This document shows, piece by piece, positions 1-9,305 of a stretch of 44,890 nt of DNA. Position numbers and translations under genes: made by a program. The stretch is from Rubripirellula sp. (GTDB taxonomy: Bacteria; Planctomycetota; Planctomycetia; Pirellulales; Pirellulaceae): positions 1 to 44,890 of the forward strand of contig JARGNK010000008.1 of NCBI GenBank assembly GCA_029213145.1, written 5' to 3'. The notes below the pieces were generated by a model. That model had not been told where the DNA came from, made no database searches, and worked only from the letters and a program-made list of their open reading frames with translations. Each line of letters opens with the position of its first letter. Within the stretch, counting starts at the first letter, position 1.

Positions 1-119
1 CTCTTAGAGAAGCGAACCTGGTCCGGTCCTTCAGTTGCACAGTATCAGTAGGGCCATCACAAGTTCATTACCGGTGGCTGGTTTTTCCCGACGCAACATC
101 TTGAATAGAATCGACCGTC

Positions 120-1724
120 ATGAATATCACGAAACGAAATGCCGGGTTCGGCTTTGGCTCCGGGTTCGGCTTTGGCTCCGGGTTCCACCGCCGGGCCGTT
201 GTATGGTGTCGCTTCAACGTCGCTTTGTGGCTGCTGCTTTTCGCAACGCCAGCGGTTGGTGATTGGCCACAGGCAGCAGGACCCAATCATGATTACAAAA
301 TACGCGGGCATGCACCGACGGATTTTAGTGTTGCGTTGGGGCGAAATGTACTTTGGCGAACACCCTTGCCGAACACTGGTGAGAGCGCGCCTATTGTTGC
401 GAACGGTCGAGTCTTCGTTACTTGCCATGCACCAGTGACCGCGGATGCGCAGTTGGGCAGCGAGATTCTTGGGATCTGCTTTGATGCAAAAACCGGTAAA
501 GAGCTGTGGCGGCGCGAGCTTCCCGGTACGCGAGCTACCGATATGGCAAGCGGTTTTAGTGATAACACAGCCGCATCTCCGGTCACTGACGGAGAATACG
601 TGTGTTTTGTCAATGTTGGCGGATCGATTCGAACATTTGATTTTGATGGCCGTTTAATCTGGCAACACGATTGGGTCCCGTTTGGCCGCCATCATGCTCG
701 ACAGCAAGAACCCATCCTCCATGCTGGTAATGTCATTCTGCTTAAGACCGTCGCAAAAGATTTACCGGTATCGGCGACCACCAAGGCTGGCGCCAAGCCG
801 CTTGGGAGAGATCCATCGGTTTGGACAAGACTTCATGCGTTTGATTTGGCAACTGGCAAAATTCAATGGGTCGCTGAATCGGCGACTTCGGTGCATGCTG
901 CCTCGCTGCTCAACCACACCGACGACGGTACAGCGGCGATCCTGACGGGGCGGGGTGGCGGACATCAACCACCGGAAGAGCCGTATGGCATCTCTTTGCT
1001 TGATGCTGATTCGGGAAAGACGATCTGGGACTTGGAAATCAAGGGTTACGCGGCTCACCAAAACGCGGTCTGGCAAGGTTCACGCGGAGCCGCCTTTGTT
1101 GGAACACAGCACCACCTGATCGATTTGCGACAAGGTGCGTTGCGGCCACCCGTTTCGTTGGTCGAGAATGTTGATCTATGGAAGCAGCAAAATGGCAATT
1201 ACGTCAGTCTGCAAAAGACCAATCTACCGAAGGCAAAAAAGAACAAGGCTATCACTTATCACACAAACTGCTTGGTGGGCGATTTTCATTATTTCCGCAC
1301 TCACAATCAGTATTTGTTGGGCCGTGTGAATCTCTTGACGGCGAAGGTGGAATATTTACAGGTCCCAGTGCAAGTCGTTCGCACTGAAGATGGGGAGGAG
1401 AGACTGTGGGACAAGGCAATCCAGAACGATGTAAAAAACGTTGACGGCTTCGTGGTTTGTCAGGACAAGCGAGCGATGTTGAGCGGTTGGGGGCATGTGT
1501 CAGCGGCCAGTCCGATCGTGGTTGGCGATTATCTTTATATGCCGACGATGGTTGGCACCGTCTATGTCATTCGGTGGGATGCTGCGACACTCGACGAATC
1601 GGCGCTGGTGTCGATCAGTGACTTGGGTCCCGCGGGAAAAACATGGACACTCTCTAGTCTCGCCAGCGAAGATGGCAAACTCTATGCGAGGACAATCAAG
1701 GAATTGATCTGTATCTCGGATTGA
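120..1724 (+). CDS. Secreted PQQ-like beta-propeller protein
   Basis: The 534-residue protein has a hydrophobic signal segment at about residues 26-47, ending near TPAVGDW, so it is probably exported. The mature part carries repeated propeller-blade motifs with the pattern D-x-x-T/S-G-K-x-x-W, seen near residues 121-130 (FDAKTGKELW), 240-251 (FDLATGKIQWV) and 295-306 (LDADSGKTIWDL). This is the signature of the PQQ-like (YVTN/BamB-type) beta-propeller superfamily, common in planctomycetes as large exported proteins of unknown substrate. No dehydrogenase catalytic or haem motif is evident, so I infer a binding or scaffold role rather than an enzyme. An unusual Gly-Phe-Ser-rich stretch (residues 9-22) precedes the signal core and comes from an 18-bp tandem duplication in the DNA. 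Translation could start further downstream, because no clear ribosome site precedes the ATG. Family 0.85, function unknown. Confidence 0.85.
   Translation: MNITKRNAGFGFGSGFGFGSGFHRRAVVWCRFNVALWLLLFATPAVGDWPQAAGPNHDYKIRGHAPTDFSVALGRNVLWRTPLPNTGESAPIVANGRVFVTCHAPVTADAQLGSEILGICFDAKTGKELWRRELPGTRATDMASGFSDNTAASPVTDGEYVCFVNVGGSIRTFDFDGRLIWQHDWVPFGRHHARQQEPILHAGNVILLKTVAKDLPVSATTKAGAKPLGRDPSVWTRLHAFDLATGKIQWVAESATSVHAASLLNHTDDGTAAILTGRGGGHQPPEEPYGISLLDADSGKTIWDLEIKGYAAHQNAVWQGSRGAAFVGTQHHLIDLRQGALRPPVSLVENVDLWKQQNGNYVSLQKTNLPKAKKNKAITYHTNCLVGDFHYFRTHNQYLLGRVNLLTAKVEYLQVPVQVVRTEDGEERLWDKAIQNDVKNVDGFVVCQDKRAMLSGWGHVSAASPIVVGDYLYMPTMVGTVYVIRWDAATLDESALVSISDLGPAGKTWTLSSLASEDGKLYARTIKELICISD
142..185 (+). 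repeat. 18-bp tandem duplication inside the propeller gene
   Basis: Two exact copies of ccgggttcggctttggct (142-159 and 160-177) are followed by a partial third copy. The period is a multiple of three, so the reading frame is kept and the duplication adds a GFGFGS-type stretch before the signal peptide. Confidence 0.9.
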
Positions 1725-2375
1725 GCTTTTTGATCCAGCCACAGCGTCTTGTCGCGGGGTGGTTGTGTCCAAACGGCTGCAACTGGGGCCTTTTTTTGAA
1801 TTGCTGAGCGTTCGTTCCCACAGACGGAACCATCGCTAAGCTTGCTTCAGCGGCGGCGATCTGCTGGATTGCTCACCATTATTTACGGGCCATTTTTCCA
1901 ACCTGTGAATTGGATGGCAGGTTCAGCAGATGCCTGTTCCATGGGGTTCCGCCGCGACGTGACGCGTCAATTTGCTACCGAGTTAACTAAGAAATGATCT
2001 TCAGCGAGTGTGGAGTCGGCGGCTTCGTATCTACCTGCCGAGTCAGGCAGGCTGCTCTTCGGGTAGGATTCTAGGACCGGAGTGAGCAAATCCGGGGGCT
2101 CCATTGGCCACGGCAGTGGTGAAACATGTTTCAATAGGAGCTTAGGATTCGGCTGGCAAAGTTGATTGGCGGTTGAAAAAACGCGTTACCTCTGATTGGC
2201 TTTGGCCGCGAGGTTGAGCGTAGCGGAGTTAGAAGCCTGCGAATGACCGGTGGAAAGGATCATCGTATCCTCATGGAGGGGCAGATTCGGTCGGCAGCGC
2301 GTTATCGAGTTCCGCTGTTCACGTCGAATGACGATCAGGCCTGCATTGAATGACTATCACGAATAGGAAGTAGCA
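1725..2375. other. Gene-free spacer, 651 bp
   Basis: No open frame with coding character is seen. A run of seven T at 1791-1797 follows a weak GGCT/GGCC stem (1775-1778 with 1787-1790) and could be a poor terminator for the propeller gene. A short hairpin lies at 2034-2051 (cctgcc, six-base loop, ggcagg). The ribosome site for the next gene, aggaag, is at 2365-2370. Confidence 0.5.
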
Positions 2376-3674
2376 ATGTCGAATAAAACAAAACAAGTTC
2401 CCCGACGAAGGTTCCTGAAGAATGCCGCCGCCGTCGCGGGTGGCGCGGTTGTCGCACCGACGATCATTCCCAGTTCAGCTCTTGGCCTAGACGGGGCGGT
2501 TGCCCCGAGTGAAAGGATTGTCGTCGGCGGGATCGGCATCGGACGACGGGGGGGCTATGACCTTGGTTGTTTTTTGCAGCAAAAAGATGTTCAGTTCGCG
2601 GCGGTATGTGACATCAAGCAGAAACGTCGCGGTGAAGTCAAGCAAATTATCGACAAACACAATGGCAATCAGAATTGCGACATGTATCGCGACTTTCGTG
2701 ACGTCTTGGATCGCGACGATATCGACGCGGTGTTAATCGCGACGGGACCCAACTGGCATGCAACCGCTGCGATGACAGCGGCAAAGGCCGGTAAGGACAT
2801 GTATTGTGAAAAGCCGGTCACAAAGAACATTGATCAAAGTTTGATCTTGGCCGATACGATGGAACGTACCGGACGTGTTTTTCAAGCTGGAACTCAGCGG
2901 CGTAACCTGCCGCACTTCGCTTTCGCCTGCGAGCTGGCGCGAACAGGAAAACTTGGCAAGCTAAAAAAGGTATATGCACACCCTGCGGGGATGCAGGCGT
3001 TAATGAGTGGTTGGTTACCGGCGGAAACCGAGCCTGATCCCGATGTGGTCGATTGGGATATGTATCTTGGCCCGGCTGCCTGGCGCCCGTTCAACAAGAA
3101 GTTGTTGGATGGATTTAACTTCGAAAAAGGTGGCGGCTTTGTTGGTGCTTTTCGTGGTGGCGGTGTTCTGGAATGGGGATCGCATTGTGTTGATCTCTGC
3201 CAATGGGCTGTTGATGATTGTTTGCCGCCGGTTGAGTACAACACGCCGGAAAATGGAGAATTAGTGGCGCGGTATGAGAATGGGACGGAATTGATTTTCC
3301 GTGAGAAGGGTTGGATTCCACTCGGGTCCTGTCCGGTACGCTTTGAAGGCGAGACCGGTTGGGTCGAAGCGGGGGACAGTGGCAGGATGGTATTGAGTTC
3401 ACCGGAACTGCTTGCCGGTCGTGAGGTCGCTGAAATTGGTGGCTATCCAGCGACGTTCCATGTTCGTGATTTCCTGGACTGTGTGAAAACTCGGCGGCAA
3501 CCGAAGGGGAACGCTGTTGCTGCCTGCAATGCTCACATCGCTTGCCATGCTGCAAACATCGCTCTGTATCTTGACCGACAAGTGAATTACGACAATGTCA
3601 AGCATGAGTTTGTGAATGACGAGGCCGCGAATCGCTTGCGTTCAGAGGCCCTACGTGAGCCTTGGCGGCTGTAG
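2376..3674 (+). CDS. Tat-exported Gfo/Idh/MocA family oxidoreductase
   Basis: The 432-residue protein starts with a twin-arginine signal: the RRRFLK motif near residue 10 precedes a hydrophobic Ala/Val stretch. A nucleotide-binding fold follows, with a glycine-rich loop (VGGIGIGRRG, about residues 48-57). The family's EKP motif appears as CEKPVTKN around residue 145, the lysine-proline pair that positions nicotinamide and substrate. Gfo/Idh/MocA proteins oxidise or reduce sugars and inositols with NAD(P), and exported members carry the cofactor folded through Tat. Its sugar substrate cannot be read from sequence. The start is well supported by aggaag five bases upstream of ATG. A second member of the family lies at 31885-33276, and both end in WRL. 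It appears to be transcribed alone. Confidence 0.92.
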   Translation: MSNKTKQVPRRRFLKNAAAVAGGAVVAPTIIPSSALGLDGAVAPSERIVVGGIGIGRRGGYDLGCFLQQKDVQFAAVCDIKQKRRGEVKQIIDKHNGNQNCDMYRDFRDVLDRDDIDAVLIATGPNWHATAAMTAAKAGKDMYCEKPVTKNIDQSLILADTMERTGRVFQAGTQRRNLPHFAFACELARTGKLGKLKKVYAHPAGMQALMSGWLPAETEPDPDVVDWDMYLGPAAWRPFNKKLLDGFNFEKGGGFVGAFRGGGVLEWGSHCVDLCQWAVDDCLPPVEYNTPENGELVARYENGTELIFREKGWIPLGSCPVRFEGETGWVEAGDSGRMVLSSPELLAGREVAEIGGYPATFHVRDFLDCVKTRRQPKGNAVAACNAHIACHAANIALYLDRQVNYDNVKHEFVNDEAANRLRSEALREPWRL

Positions 3675-3873
3675 CATTTTCGTCCTGTCTCGCCTCACTT
3701 GCCTTGTTCAGATCACGGGCAAGATCAAACGATAGGCGAGCCCCGATGCAGTAAGGGTCGGAATGATGCAACGCGTCTGGCCTTCAATCAAGTTTGCTTT
3801 CCCTTTTGCTGTGCCCACCAGCTAGACCTTTCCTCTCGTGAGAGGTCATCGACAAAACAACTGGACCAATCCT

Positions 3874-5718
3874 ATGCGTACGATTCGAATCATGATTCAC
3901 CTGATGGTTATTTTGGCAGCATGTCACGCGCTGCCAGCTGATTCGGTGAAGGCAGCTGACCCCGCCGCTTCGTCTGAGATTGAAAAATCATTGATCGAAG
4001 TGCTCCAATCCGAGGCTTCACCAGCCGAAAAGGCGATTGCCTGCAAAAAATTGGCGGTCGATGGTTCCAGTGAGGCTGTGCCCGAACTCGCCAAATTATT
4101 GCCAAACGAACAATTGTCGTCGTGGGCCCGAATCGCGTTGGAGGCGATTCCGGGCGAGGAGTCGAGCGAGGTACTTCGTGCAGCAGCGCAATCACTCGAT
4201 GGTAGATTGCAGGTGGGAATGATCAACTCGATTGGTGCCCGCCGTGATCCACAAGCGGTTGATTTGCTGATCAAGCATTTGGCGGATGAGGATGCCGAGG
4301 TTGCCTCGGCATCGGCGGTCGCGTTAGGGAAAATTGGTGGCGAAGGGGCAACGAAGTCACTACGCCAGGCACTGAGGTCGGCACCACATGGTGTGCGTTC
4401 CGCAGTGGCCGAGGGCTGTGTTTTGTGCGCCGAGCGATTGCATGAATCGGGAGATTCCGAAATGGCAGTCGAAGTGTACGACGAAGTTCGTTTAGCCGAT
4501 GTTCCGCAGCAACGGATCATCGAAGCGACCCGCGGGGCGATTCTTGCCCGGAACCAAGGCGGCATCCCCATGTTGTTGGAAGCGTTTCAGTCGCCCGACA
4601 AGAAGATGTTTCAGCTCGCACTTGGGATCGTGCGAGAGTTTCCGGGCAGTCAGGTCGATCAGGCATTAGCGAATGAGCTGGCAAACACGACACCACAGCG
4701 TGCCGCACTCATGATCCAAGCGATGGCTGACCGATCCGACACCGTGTCGCTCGCGGAGATTCTGAAAGCTGCGACCCAAGGAGATAAGCTCGTGCGATTG
4801 TCGGCCATTGATTCGCTCCGCCGCGTGGGTGACCCATCGTGCCTTGCTACGCTTATGAAAGTTGTTGATGACGACGATGCTGAATTGGCGAACGCCGCGA
4901 AGCAGACGCTAGCCGATCTGCCTGGCGACAAAGTGAATACGGAGATTGTCGCGATGTTGCCTGATGCCGAAGGGGAGAACTACACGCTGCTGCTGGAATT
5001 GATCGGCCAGCGGCGAATCAATGCGGTTGAAGAGGTCGTTAAGACGCTCGATAACGCGAATCCTGCGGTTCGCAAAGCGGCCTTGGTGGCACTTGGCGAG
5101 ACCGTTAGCCTCGACCGCTTATCTGTTTTGGTAACGCAGGCTGTCAGTCCCAGGTTTCCTGAGGATGCGTCCGAGGCTCAAAAGGCACTACGAGTTGCCA
5201 GTATTCGCATGCCCGATCGCGAAGCGTGCGCAACACAACTTGCCAGTGCGATGGGGCAGTCGAACCCCGCCTCGCAGACAATCTTGTTAGAAACCATCAG
5301 TGAGGTTGGAGGCAGCAAGGCCTTGCAGATTCTTGCTGGTGCCGCGAAAAGCGATAGCCCTGGCCTGCAGGACAACGGGAGTCGTTTGCTTGGGAAATGG
5401 AATGGCGTCGACGCCGCTCCTGTTTTGTTGGATCTCGCGAAAACAGGTCCCGCTGAAAAGTATCGCATTCGGGCATTGCGAGGTTACATCGGGATTGCCC
5501 GAAAGTTCCCAATGTCTGAGCAGCAACGAGTCGAGATGTGTCAGCAGGCGATGGATGCTGCGAAGCGGATTTCGGAACAGCAGTTGGTTTTGGATGTGTT
5601 GAAAATACACCCGAGTCAAGCTGGATTGAAGCTCGCAAATCAAGCAAAGCTAAATCCAGAGCTGAAAGAGCAGGCAACTGCTACGGCCCAAGCGATCGCT
5701 GCGAAATTGAAAAAGTGA
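3874..5718 (+). CDS. Secreted HEAT-repeat protein
   Basis: From the ATG at 3874 the protein has 614 residues. It begins with a signal peptide (MRTIRIMIHLMVILAACHA, cleavage probably near VKAAD). A GTG 36 bases upstream would only add polar residues before the signal, so I prefer 3874. The rest is a chain of about 30-residue amphipathic helix pairs with repeated A-V-x-A-L-G-x-I/L signatures (for example SASAVALGKIGGEG and RKAALVALGETVS). That is typical of HEAT/PBS-lyase-type repeats forming an alpha-solenoid. Such proteins bind other proteins or organise complexes, and no catalytic motif is visible. A run of seven 17-bp direct repeats begins seven bases after its stop codon. Family assignment is firm, the partner is unknown. 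Confidence 0.85.
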   Translation: MRTIRIMIHLMVILAACHALPADSVKAADPAASSEIEKSLIEVLQSEASPAEKAIACKKLAVDGSSEAVPELAKLLPNEQLSSWARIALEAIPGEESSEVLRAAAQSLDGRLQVGMINSIGARRDPQAVDLLIKHLADEDAEVASASAVALGKIGGEGATKSLRQALRSAPHGVRSAVAEGCVLCAERLHESGDSEMAVEVYDEVRLADVPQQRIIEATRGAILARNQGGIPMLLEAFQSPDKKMFQLALGIVREFPGSQVDQALANELANTTPQRAALMIQAMADRSDTVSLAEILKAATQGDKLVRLSAIDSLRRVGDPSCLATLMKVVDDDDAELANAAKQTLADLPGDKVNTEIVAMLPDAEGENYTLLLELIGQRRINAVEEVVKTLDNANPAVRKAALVALGETVSLDRLSVLVTQAVSPRFPEDASEAQKALRVASIRMPDREACATQLASAMGQSNPASQTILLETISEVGGSKALQILAGAAKSDSPGLQDNGSRLLGKWNGVDAAPVLLDLAKTGPAEKYRIRALRGYIGIARKFPMSEQQRVEMCQQAMDAAKRISEQQLVLDVLKIHPSQAGLKLANQAKLNPELKEQATATAQAIAAKLKK

Positions 5719-5724
5719 GATCGG

Positions 5725-5843
5725 CCCAGTTTGTTAGGCGACCCAGTTTGTTAGGCGACCCAGTCTGTTAGGCAGCTCAGTTTGTTAGGCGACCCAGTTT
5801 GTTAGGCGACCCAGTTTGTTAGGCGACCCAGTTTGTTAGGCAA
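5725..5843 (+). repeat. Seven 17-bp tandem direct repeats
   Basis: The unit is cccagtttgttaggcga, head to tail at 5725, 5742, 5759, 5776, 5793, 5810 and 5827. Copies 3, 4 and 7 carry one to three base changes and the others are identical. The period is not a multiple of three, and the array starts right after the HEAT gene's stop codon. Confidence 0.95.
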
Positions 5844-6335
5844 CTGAGTGTGAAGTGACTAGCTGAGAAGGAGCCGGTGGAGCTCGCTGGAGTTTGCACA
5901 ACCGCTCGGAGTGGGCGTAACGGTGGCTACGACACTGTCTGACTGGAAACTGGCTGAGTCTGGAAGAGCCCCAACTCGGTGTGGGCTTTTTGAAGAACAG
6001 CCTTGTGGCGGAATTTGCGATTCCGTAGCGGCGGCTTCTCTTATCTAACGTGGGATGTTTTTTTGGGGGGGCGTTGATCCGCGGATACTTCGAGGCTGCA
6101 ATTTGGTGAACGGCTGCCCGACGAATTCAAATGTGGGTGAACTGGTTCAAACGCGGGTGAGCTCGTTTGGGTGTTTCACCGCTGGAGTGGCGGACTGTTG
6201 CGGCCAAAGTTGTTACCGCGAGGATTCTTATGGACTTTCAGAGCTTGCCCGGTTGGAAAAAGCTTGAATCTTCAATTCTTGCCGTGTTTAATCCTCGCTC
6301 CTCATTGTTTTCCACTTTCCAGGCAACCATCAACG
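5844..6335. other. Gene-free spacer after the repeat array, 492 bp
   Basis: Besides the terminator-like stem, I see a six-base inverted repeat cggaat/attccg at 6009-6025. Open frames that run into the next gene from 6055 or 6171 lack coding character. The spacer probably holds the promoter of the SGNH gene, but no convincing -35/-10 pair stands out. Confidence 0.4.
5967..5991 (+). terminator. Possible intrinsic terminator
   Basis: An agccc / gggct stem (5967-5971 with 5983-5987) is followed by a run of T ending at 5991. It lies downstream of the HEAT gene and its repeat array. The stem is short, so confidence is limited. Confidence 0.4.
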
Positions 6336-7070
6336 ATGAAACGACGTTCCTTTCTTGCTACGACGGCTGCAGTCGGTGCCCATGCATGCCTGACACCATC
6401 GCGATCCCTCGCTGCGGATAAATTGTCATTTTCCAAGGGCGATGTCATTCTGTTCCAAGGTGATTCGATCACCGACGCGGGGCGAAACAAAAAATCACCG
6501 GTCGCCAACGAAGGGCTTGGGCGGGGATATCCGAAGCATTTGGCTGAGTCCTTGCATGCGGATTATCCCAAACTCGATTTGCAAATCCACAACCGTGGCA
6601 TCTCCGGCAACAAGGTTCCCGACCTGGATCGTCGTTGGCAGGCGGATTGCATTGAGATCGAACCTAAGATTCTCAGCATCCTGATCGGAGTTAACGATAT
6701 CTGGCATCGATTGAACGGGCGGTACGACGGCACAGCTGAAACCTATCGAGACGGATTTGCAGCTTTATTGGAACGAACCCAAAAGGCGCTTCCTAAAACG
6801 ACCATTGTGGTTTGTGAACCGTTTGTCTTGATGAGTGGAACAGTGAAGCAAAATCGCGATAAGTGGTTCCCCGATTTTTCGGTCAGGCGTGGTTATGCTC
6901 ACGATGTTGCAAAGAGTGCTAACGCAGTTTGGGTCCCCTTCCAAGGCATGTTCGATGACGCTGTGGCGAGCGGAACCGAGGCAAAAGCATTGGCGGGCGA
7001 CGGAGTTCACCCAACCCAGCAAGGTCACCAGTTGATGGCCAAGACTTGGCGAGAAGTGGTTGGCGTTTAG
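6336..7070 (+). CDS. Exported SGNH/GDSL-type esterase
   Basis: The 244-residue protein, started at ATG 6336, opens with a Tat-like signal (MKRRSFLATTAAVG, RRSFLA). The SGNH blocks follow in order. Block I is GDSITDAGR with nucleophile Ser44, block III is GVNDIW, and the catalytic Asp-His pair sits in GDGVHPTQQGH near the C terminus. These enzymes remove acyl, often acetyl, groups from glycans or lipids. The size is usual for the single-domain family. The frame stays open upstream to 6171, but that extension would bury the signal peptide. A strong hairpin terminator lies 26 bases after the stop. Confidence 0.88.
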   Translation: MKRRSFLATTAAVGAHACLTPSRSLAADKLSFSKGDVILFQGDSITDAGRNKKSPVANEGLGRGYPKHLAESLHADYPKLDLQIHNRGISGNKVPDLDRRWQADCIEIEPKILSILIGVNDIWHRLNGRYDGTAETYRDGFAALLERTQKALPKTTIVVCEPFVLMSGTVKQNRDKWFPDFSVRRGYAHDVAKSANAVWVPFQGMFDDAVASGTEAKALAGDGVHPTQQGHQLMAKTWREVVGV

Positions 7071-7096
7071 TGCGTCCGTCTCGATCGGGTTTTGAT

Positions 7097-7127
7097 ATCC
7101 ACTCGCATCCAGGGCGTGCGAGTGGAT
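7097..7127. terminator. Hairpin terminator between convergent genes
   Basis: An 11-bp perfect stem (atccactcgca at 7097-7107 with tgcgagtggat at 7117-7127) surrounds a nine-base loop and is followed by ttgttg. It sits between the converging SGNH and PEP-CTERM genes and could stop transcription from either side. Confidence 0.6.
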
Positions 7128-7195
7128 TTGTTGTCGCGAGTTGATTCACGCATGACATTGACAACACATGGAGACGATAAGTTGGTGTTGCCCCG

Positions 7196-8719
7196 CTAAG
7201 AGCGTCTTCTACGGCGGACCGCGACCAGTCCGGCCAGGCTCCAGATCACGAGCGATCCTGGTTCGGGGACATGCTGAACTGCACCGCTATCGCGGAAACC
7301 ATTTATCGTTCTGCGATTGCCGTAGACGTCCCAGAGGATCGGAGTTCCGTCAATTGGATTGAGCAGTTGATTGCTGCCATCGGCATCGGTAATTGCATCA
7401 ATCAAACTGCCCATTGGCCGGGCACCTTGCGGCAGTGGCAAATAAAGTTCGATGTCTTCGATAGAGAGGGTTGGAAAAACGGGGCCAGTCAATAGATTGG
7501 ATTGCCCGAACAGCGTTTGCAGGTCTTGCAGCGATTGCGTTGGTGTGGGTGAGATGTAGGTCGCCGCATCAGCGGAAAAAGAACCGTCTGAAATATTAGG
7601 ATTCGGCAGACCATCGGAGCCGACGTAGTAAGCTAATCCGTTTGGTGCGGGACCATAATCAAAGTTTCGAACGCTCACTGCGCTTTCATGCAGATTGATG
7701 CTGCCTCCATCGAAAGCACGCAGTGGTGCCCCGGTCGTGCCATATCCGTTTGGGCCGGTGTTGTTATTGAGAAATAGGTGGTCAACTTGAATCGTGCTCG
7801 CTCGAATCGTCGTGATTGCATTCTCAAGCGATTGGATTCTGGCCAGTGAGGAATCTCCGCTCAATCGCATCAAGCTGTTGACAATATTCGCACTGCCGCC
7901 AAGCGAGGAGATGCCCCCCATTGTTCCTTCCACAATGGAAGATACAAAGTTGACCGTACTGTTGATGGCAGAGATGGCACCAGCAGACGAGGACGCCCCC
8001 CGCAAAACGCTGTCGACCACATTGATCGTTGCGTTCTGTGCGCCGATCGCTCCGACCCACGCGAATTCCGCGCCAGGGAAAGGTTCTTCAAACATGTTGA
8101 TACGGTCTAGCGTGATACGGGTCAGATTTGCGGTAGCGCCAGCTTTGGCATTGACCACGGCGCGGGATCCATGTCCATACGGCACGGTATTGCTGACTGA
8201 CACATCGTTCATGTTGACGGTCGAATCTTCGGCTAAATCTACGTAGCCATTGATTCCGTCGGCGTCGAGATCGTTGATGGTGACACTTACCCCTTCCTTG
8301 ATTTGGGCAAATGATTTCGCCTCTTCGACGAGGATGTCGTTGACTCCCGCTCCGAATTCACTCAGGTTGAATTTGTCAAAGACAATACCGCCACTCGAGA
8401 CGAAGGCCGGATTACCAAATAAGACGGCACCGTTTCCATTAATTGTTAGGTCCTCACTGATCTCTGTTAGATAGGACGTAAATGGAAGTGTCGCTCCATT
8501 TTTGACGCTGATTTGTGTTCCACGGGCAAGTTGGATATCGATCGTGCTCGAACCGCTCGTTGCATTCGCCTGGGCGATTGCCCAGGCCAGGGTGCCGGTG
8601 GTGCTGGCATCGCCCCAATGCGTCTGGTTAACAATGATTCCTGCCTCGCTTTGCTCGCCAGCAAACGCGGCCAGCAGCAGAGAGAGAATCAGGGCGGCGC
8701 GGTTTCGTGTGCAGGTCAT
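7196..8719 (-). CDS. PEP-CTERM-anchored parallel beta-helix-type surface protein
   Basis: Starting at the ATG whose complement is 8717-8719, the protein has 507 residues. It begins with a signal peptide (MTCTRNRAALILSLLLAAFA, then GEQSEAG). Near residue 40 the stretch GTLAWAIAQANA matches the start of many secreted right-handed beta-helix proteins of the CSLREA/choice-of-anchor-Q kind. The middle is rich in Asn, Thr, Ser and short beta repeats. The C terminus is a textbook PEP-CTERM sorting tail: VPEPGS, a hydrophobic segment and a final RRRRRS. PEP-CTERM tails are cleaved by an exosortase, which would be encoded elsewhere. An open frame extends 50 codons upstream, but it is charged and lies before the signal. 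No enzymatic residues are recognisable. Confidence 0.85.
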   Translation of the reverse strand: MTCTRNRAALILSLLLAAFAGEQSEAGIIVNQTHWGDASTTGTLAWAIAQANATSGSSTIDIQLARGTQISVKNGATLPFTSYLTEISEDLTINGNGAVLFGNPAFVSSGGIVFDKFNLSEFGAGVNDILVEEAKSFAQIKEGVSVTINDLDADGINGYVDLAEDSTVNMNDVSVSNTVPYGHGSRAVVNAKAGATANLTRITLDRINMFEEPFPGAEFAWVGAIGAQNATINVVDSVLRGASSSAGAISAINSTVNFVSSIVEGTMGGISSLGGSANIVNSLMRLSGDSSLARIQSLENAITTIRASTIQVDHLFLNNNTGPNGYGTTGAPLRAFDGGSINLHESAVSVRNFDYGPAPNGLAYYVGSDGLPNPNISDGSFSADAATYISPTPTQSLQDLQTLFGQSNLLTGPVFPTLSIEDIELYLPLPQGARPMGSLIDAITDADGSNQLLNPIDGTPILWDVYGNRRTINGFRDSGAVQHVPEPGSLVIWSLAGLVAVRRRRRS

Positions 8720-9305
8720 TGTCCACTCACTGGGGTGTTTCAATTCGTTGGAAGGGGTGTTCGATTTCATTGGCATGGGAGAAATGAGTCGGTTTCTATT
8801 ACGCAGCTGGGCGGAGATCATTGCACAGCTCAACGCGGTGGATTGGTGTTTGGGTTTTCTGCTTGCCATTCGGAATCCATTCGGGACTTTGCTTACTGCT
8901 CAATCCTTTAAGATCAGTTTCCCTTCGGCGACTGATTGCGTTGTCGTTAGCCACGTTGATTACCGATGCGGTGACAGTCTTCGATTTCGGTAGTGGTCCG
9001 CAGTTTGAGGCTGCTGTTTTTGGAAACTCAAGCCAGTTCAAAATGCATAAACCGCGCTGATCATATTTTGGCTGATCGTTTTTGCAAGGCTCGCCCGTCA
9101 ATCCGGGGCGTTGCCCTCGGGATGGTGGTGTTGATCGGTAAAAAAGCTCTCCCGTTAGGGGTATTGGCTTACCTCTGCAGGGTGAATTCGTATTGTCCTC
9201 TCCTGGGCAATCTTTCTATGCTCGCACCGCGAGCGTCCCAATGTATGCAGATCAAGCGATTTACTTGGGGATGCCTTTTCCCGCCATGCTGCAAGGTAGA
9301 CGAAG
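8720..9305. other. Divergent spacer, 586 bp
   Basis: This space separates the divergent PEP-CTERM and SYLF genes and must contain promoters for both. I do not see a convincing consensus promoter. An open frame on the plus strand (8993-9400) overlaps the SYLF start in another frame and looks non-coding. Confidence 0.4.

Noticed and set aside
3924..4571. 215-codon minus-strand frame over the HEAT-repeat gene
   Set aside because: Antisense to a repetitive helical protein. Ala/Ser-rich composition is the usual shadow of Ala/Glu codons.
8502..8993. 163-codon plus-strand frame upstream of the PEP-CTERM start
   Set aside because: It overlaps the signal-peptide region of the PEP-CTERM gene on the other strand and has no recognisable motif.
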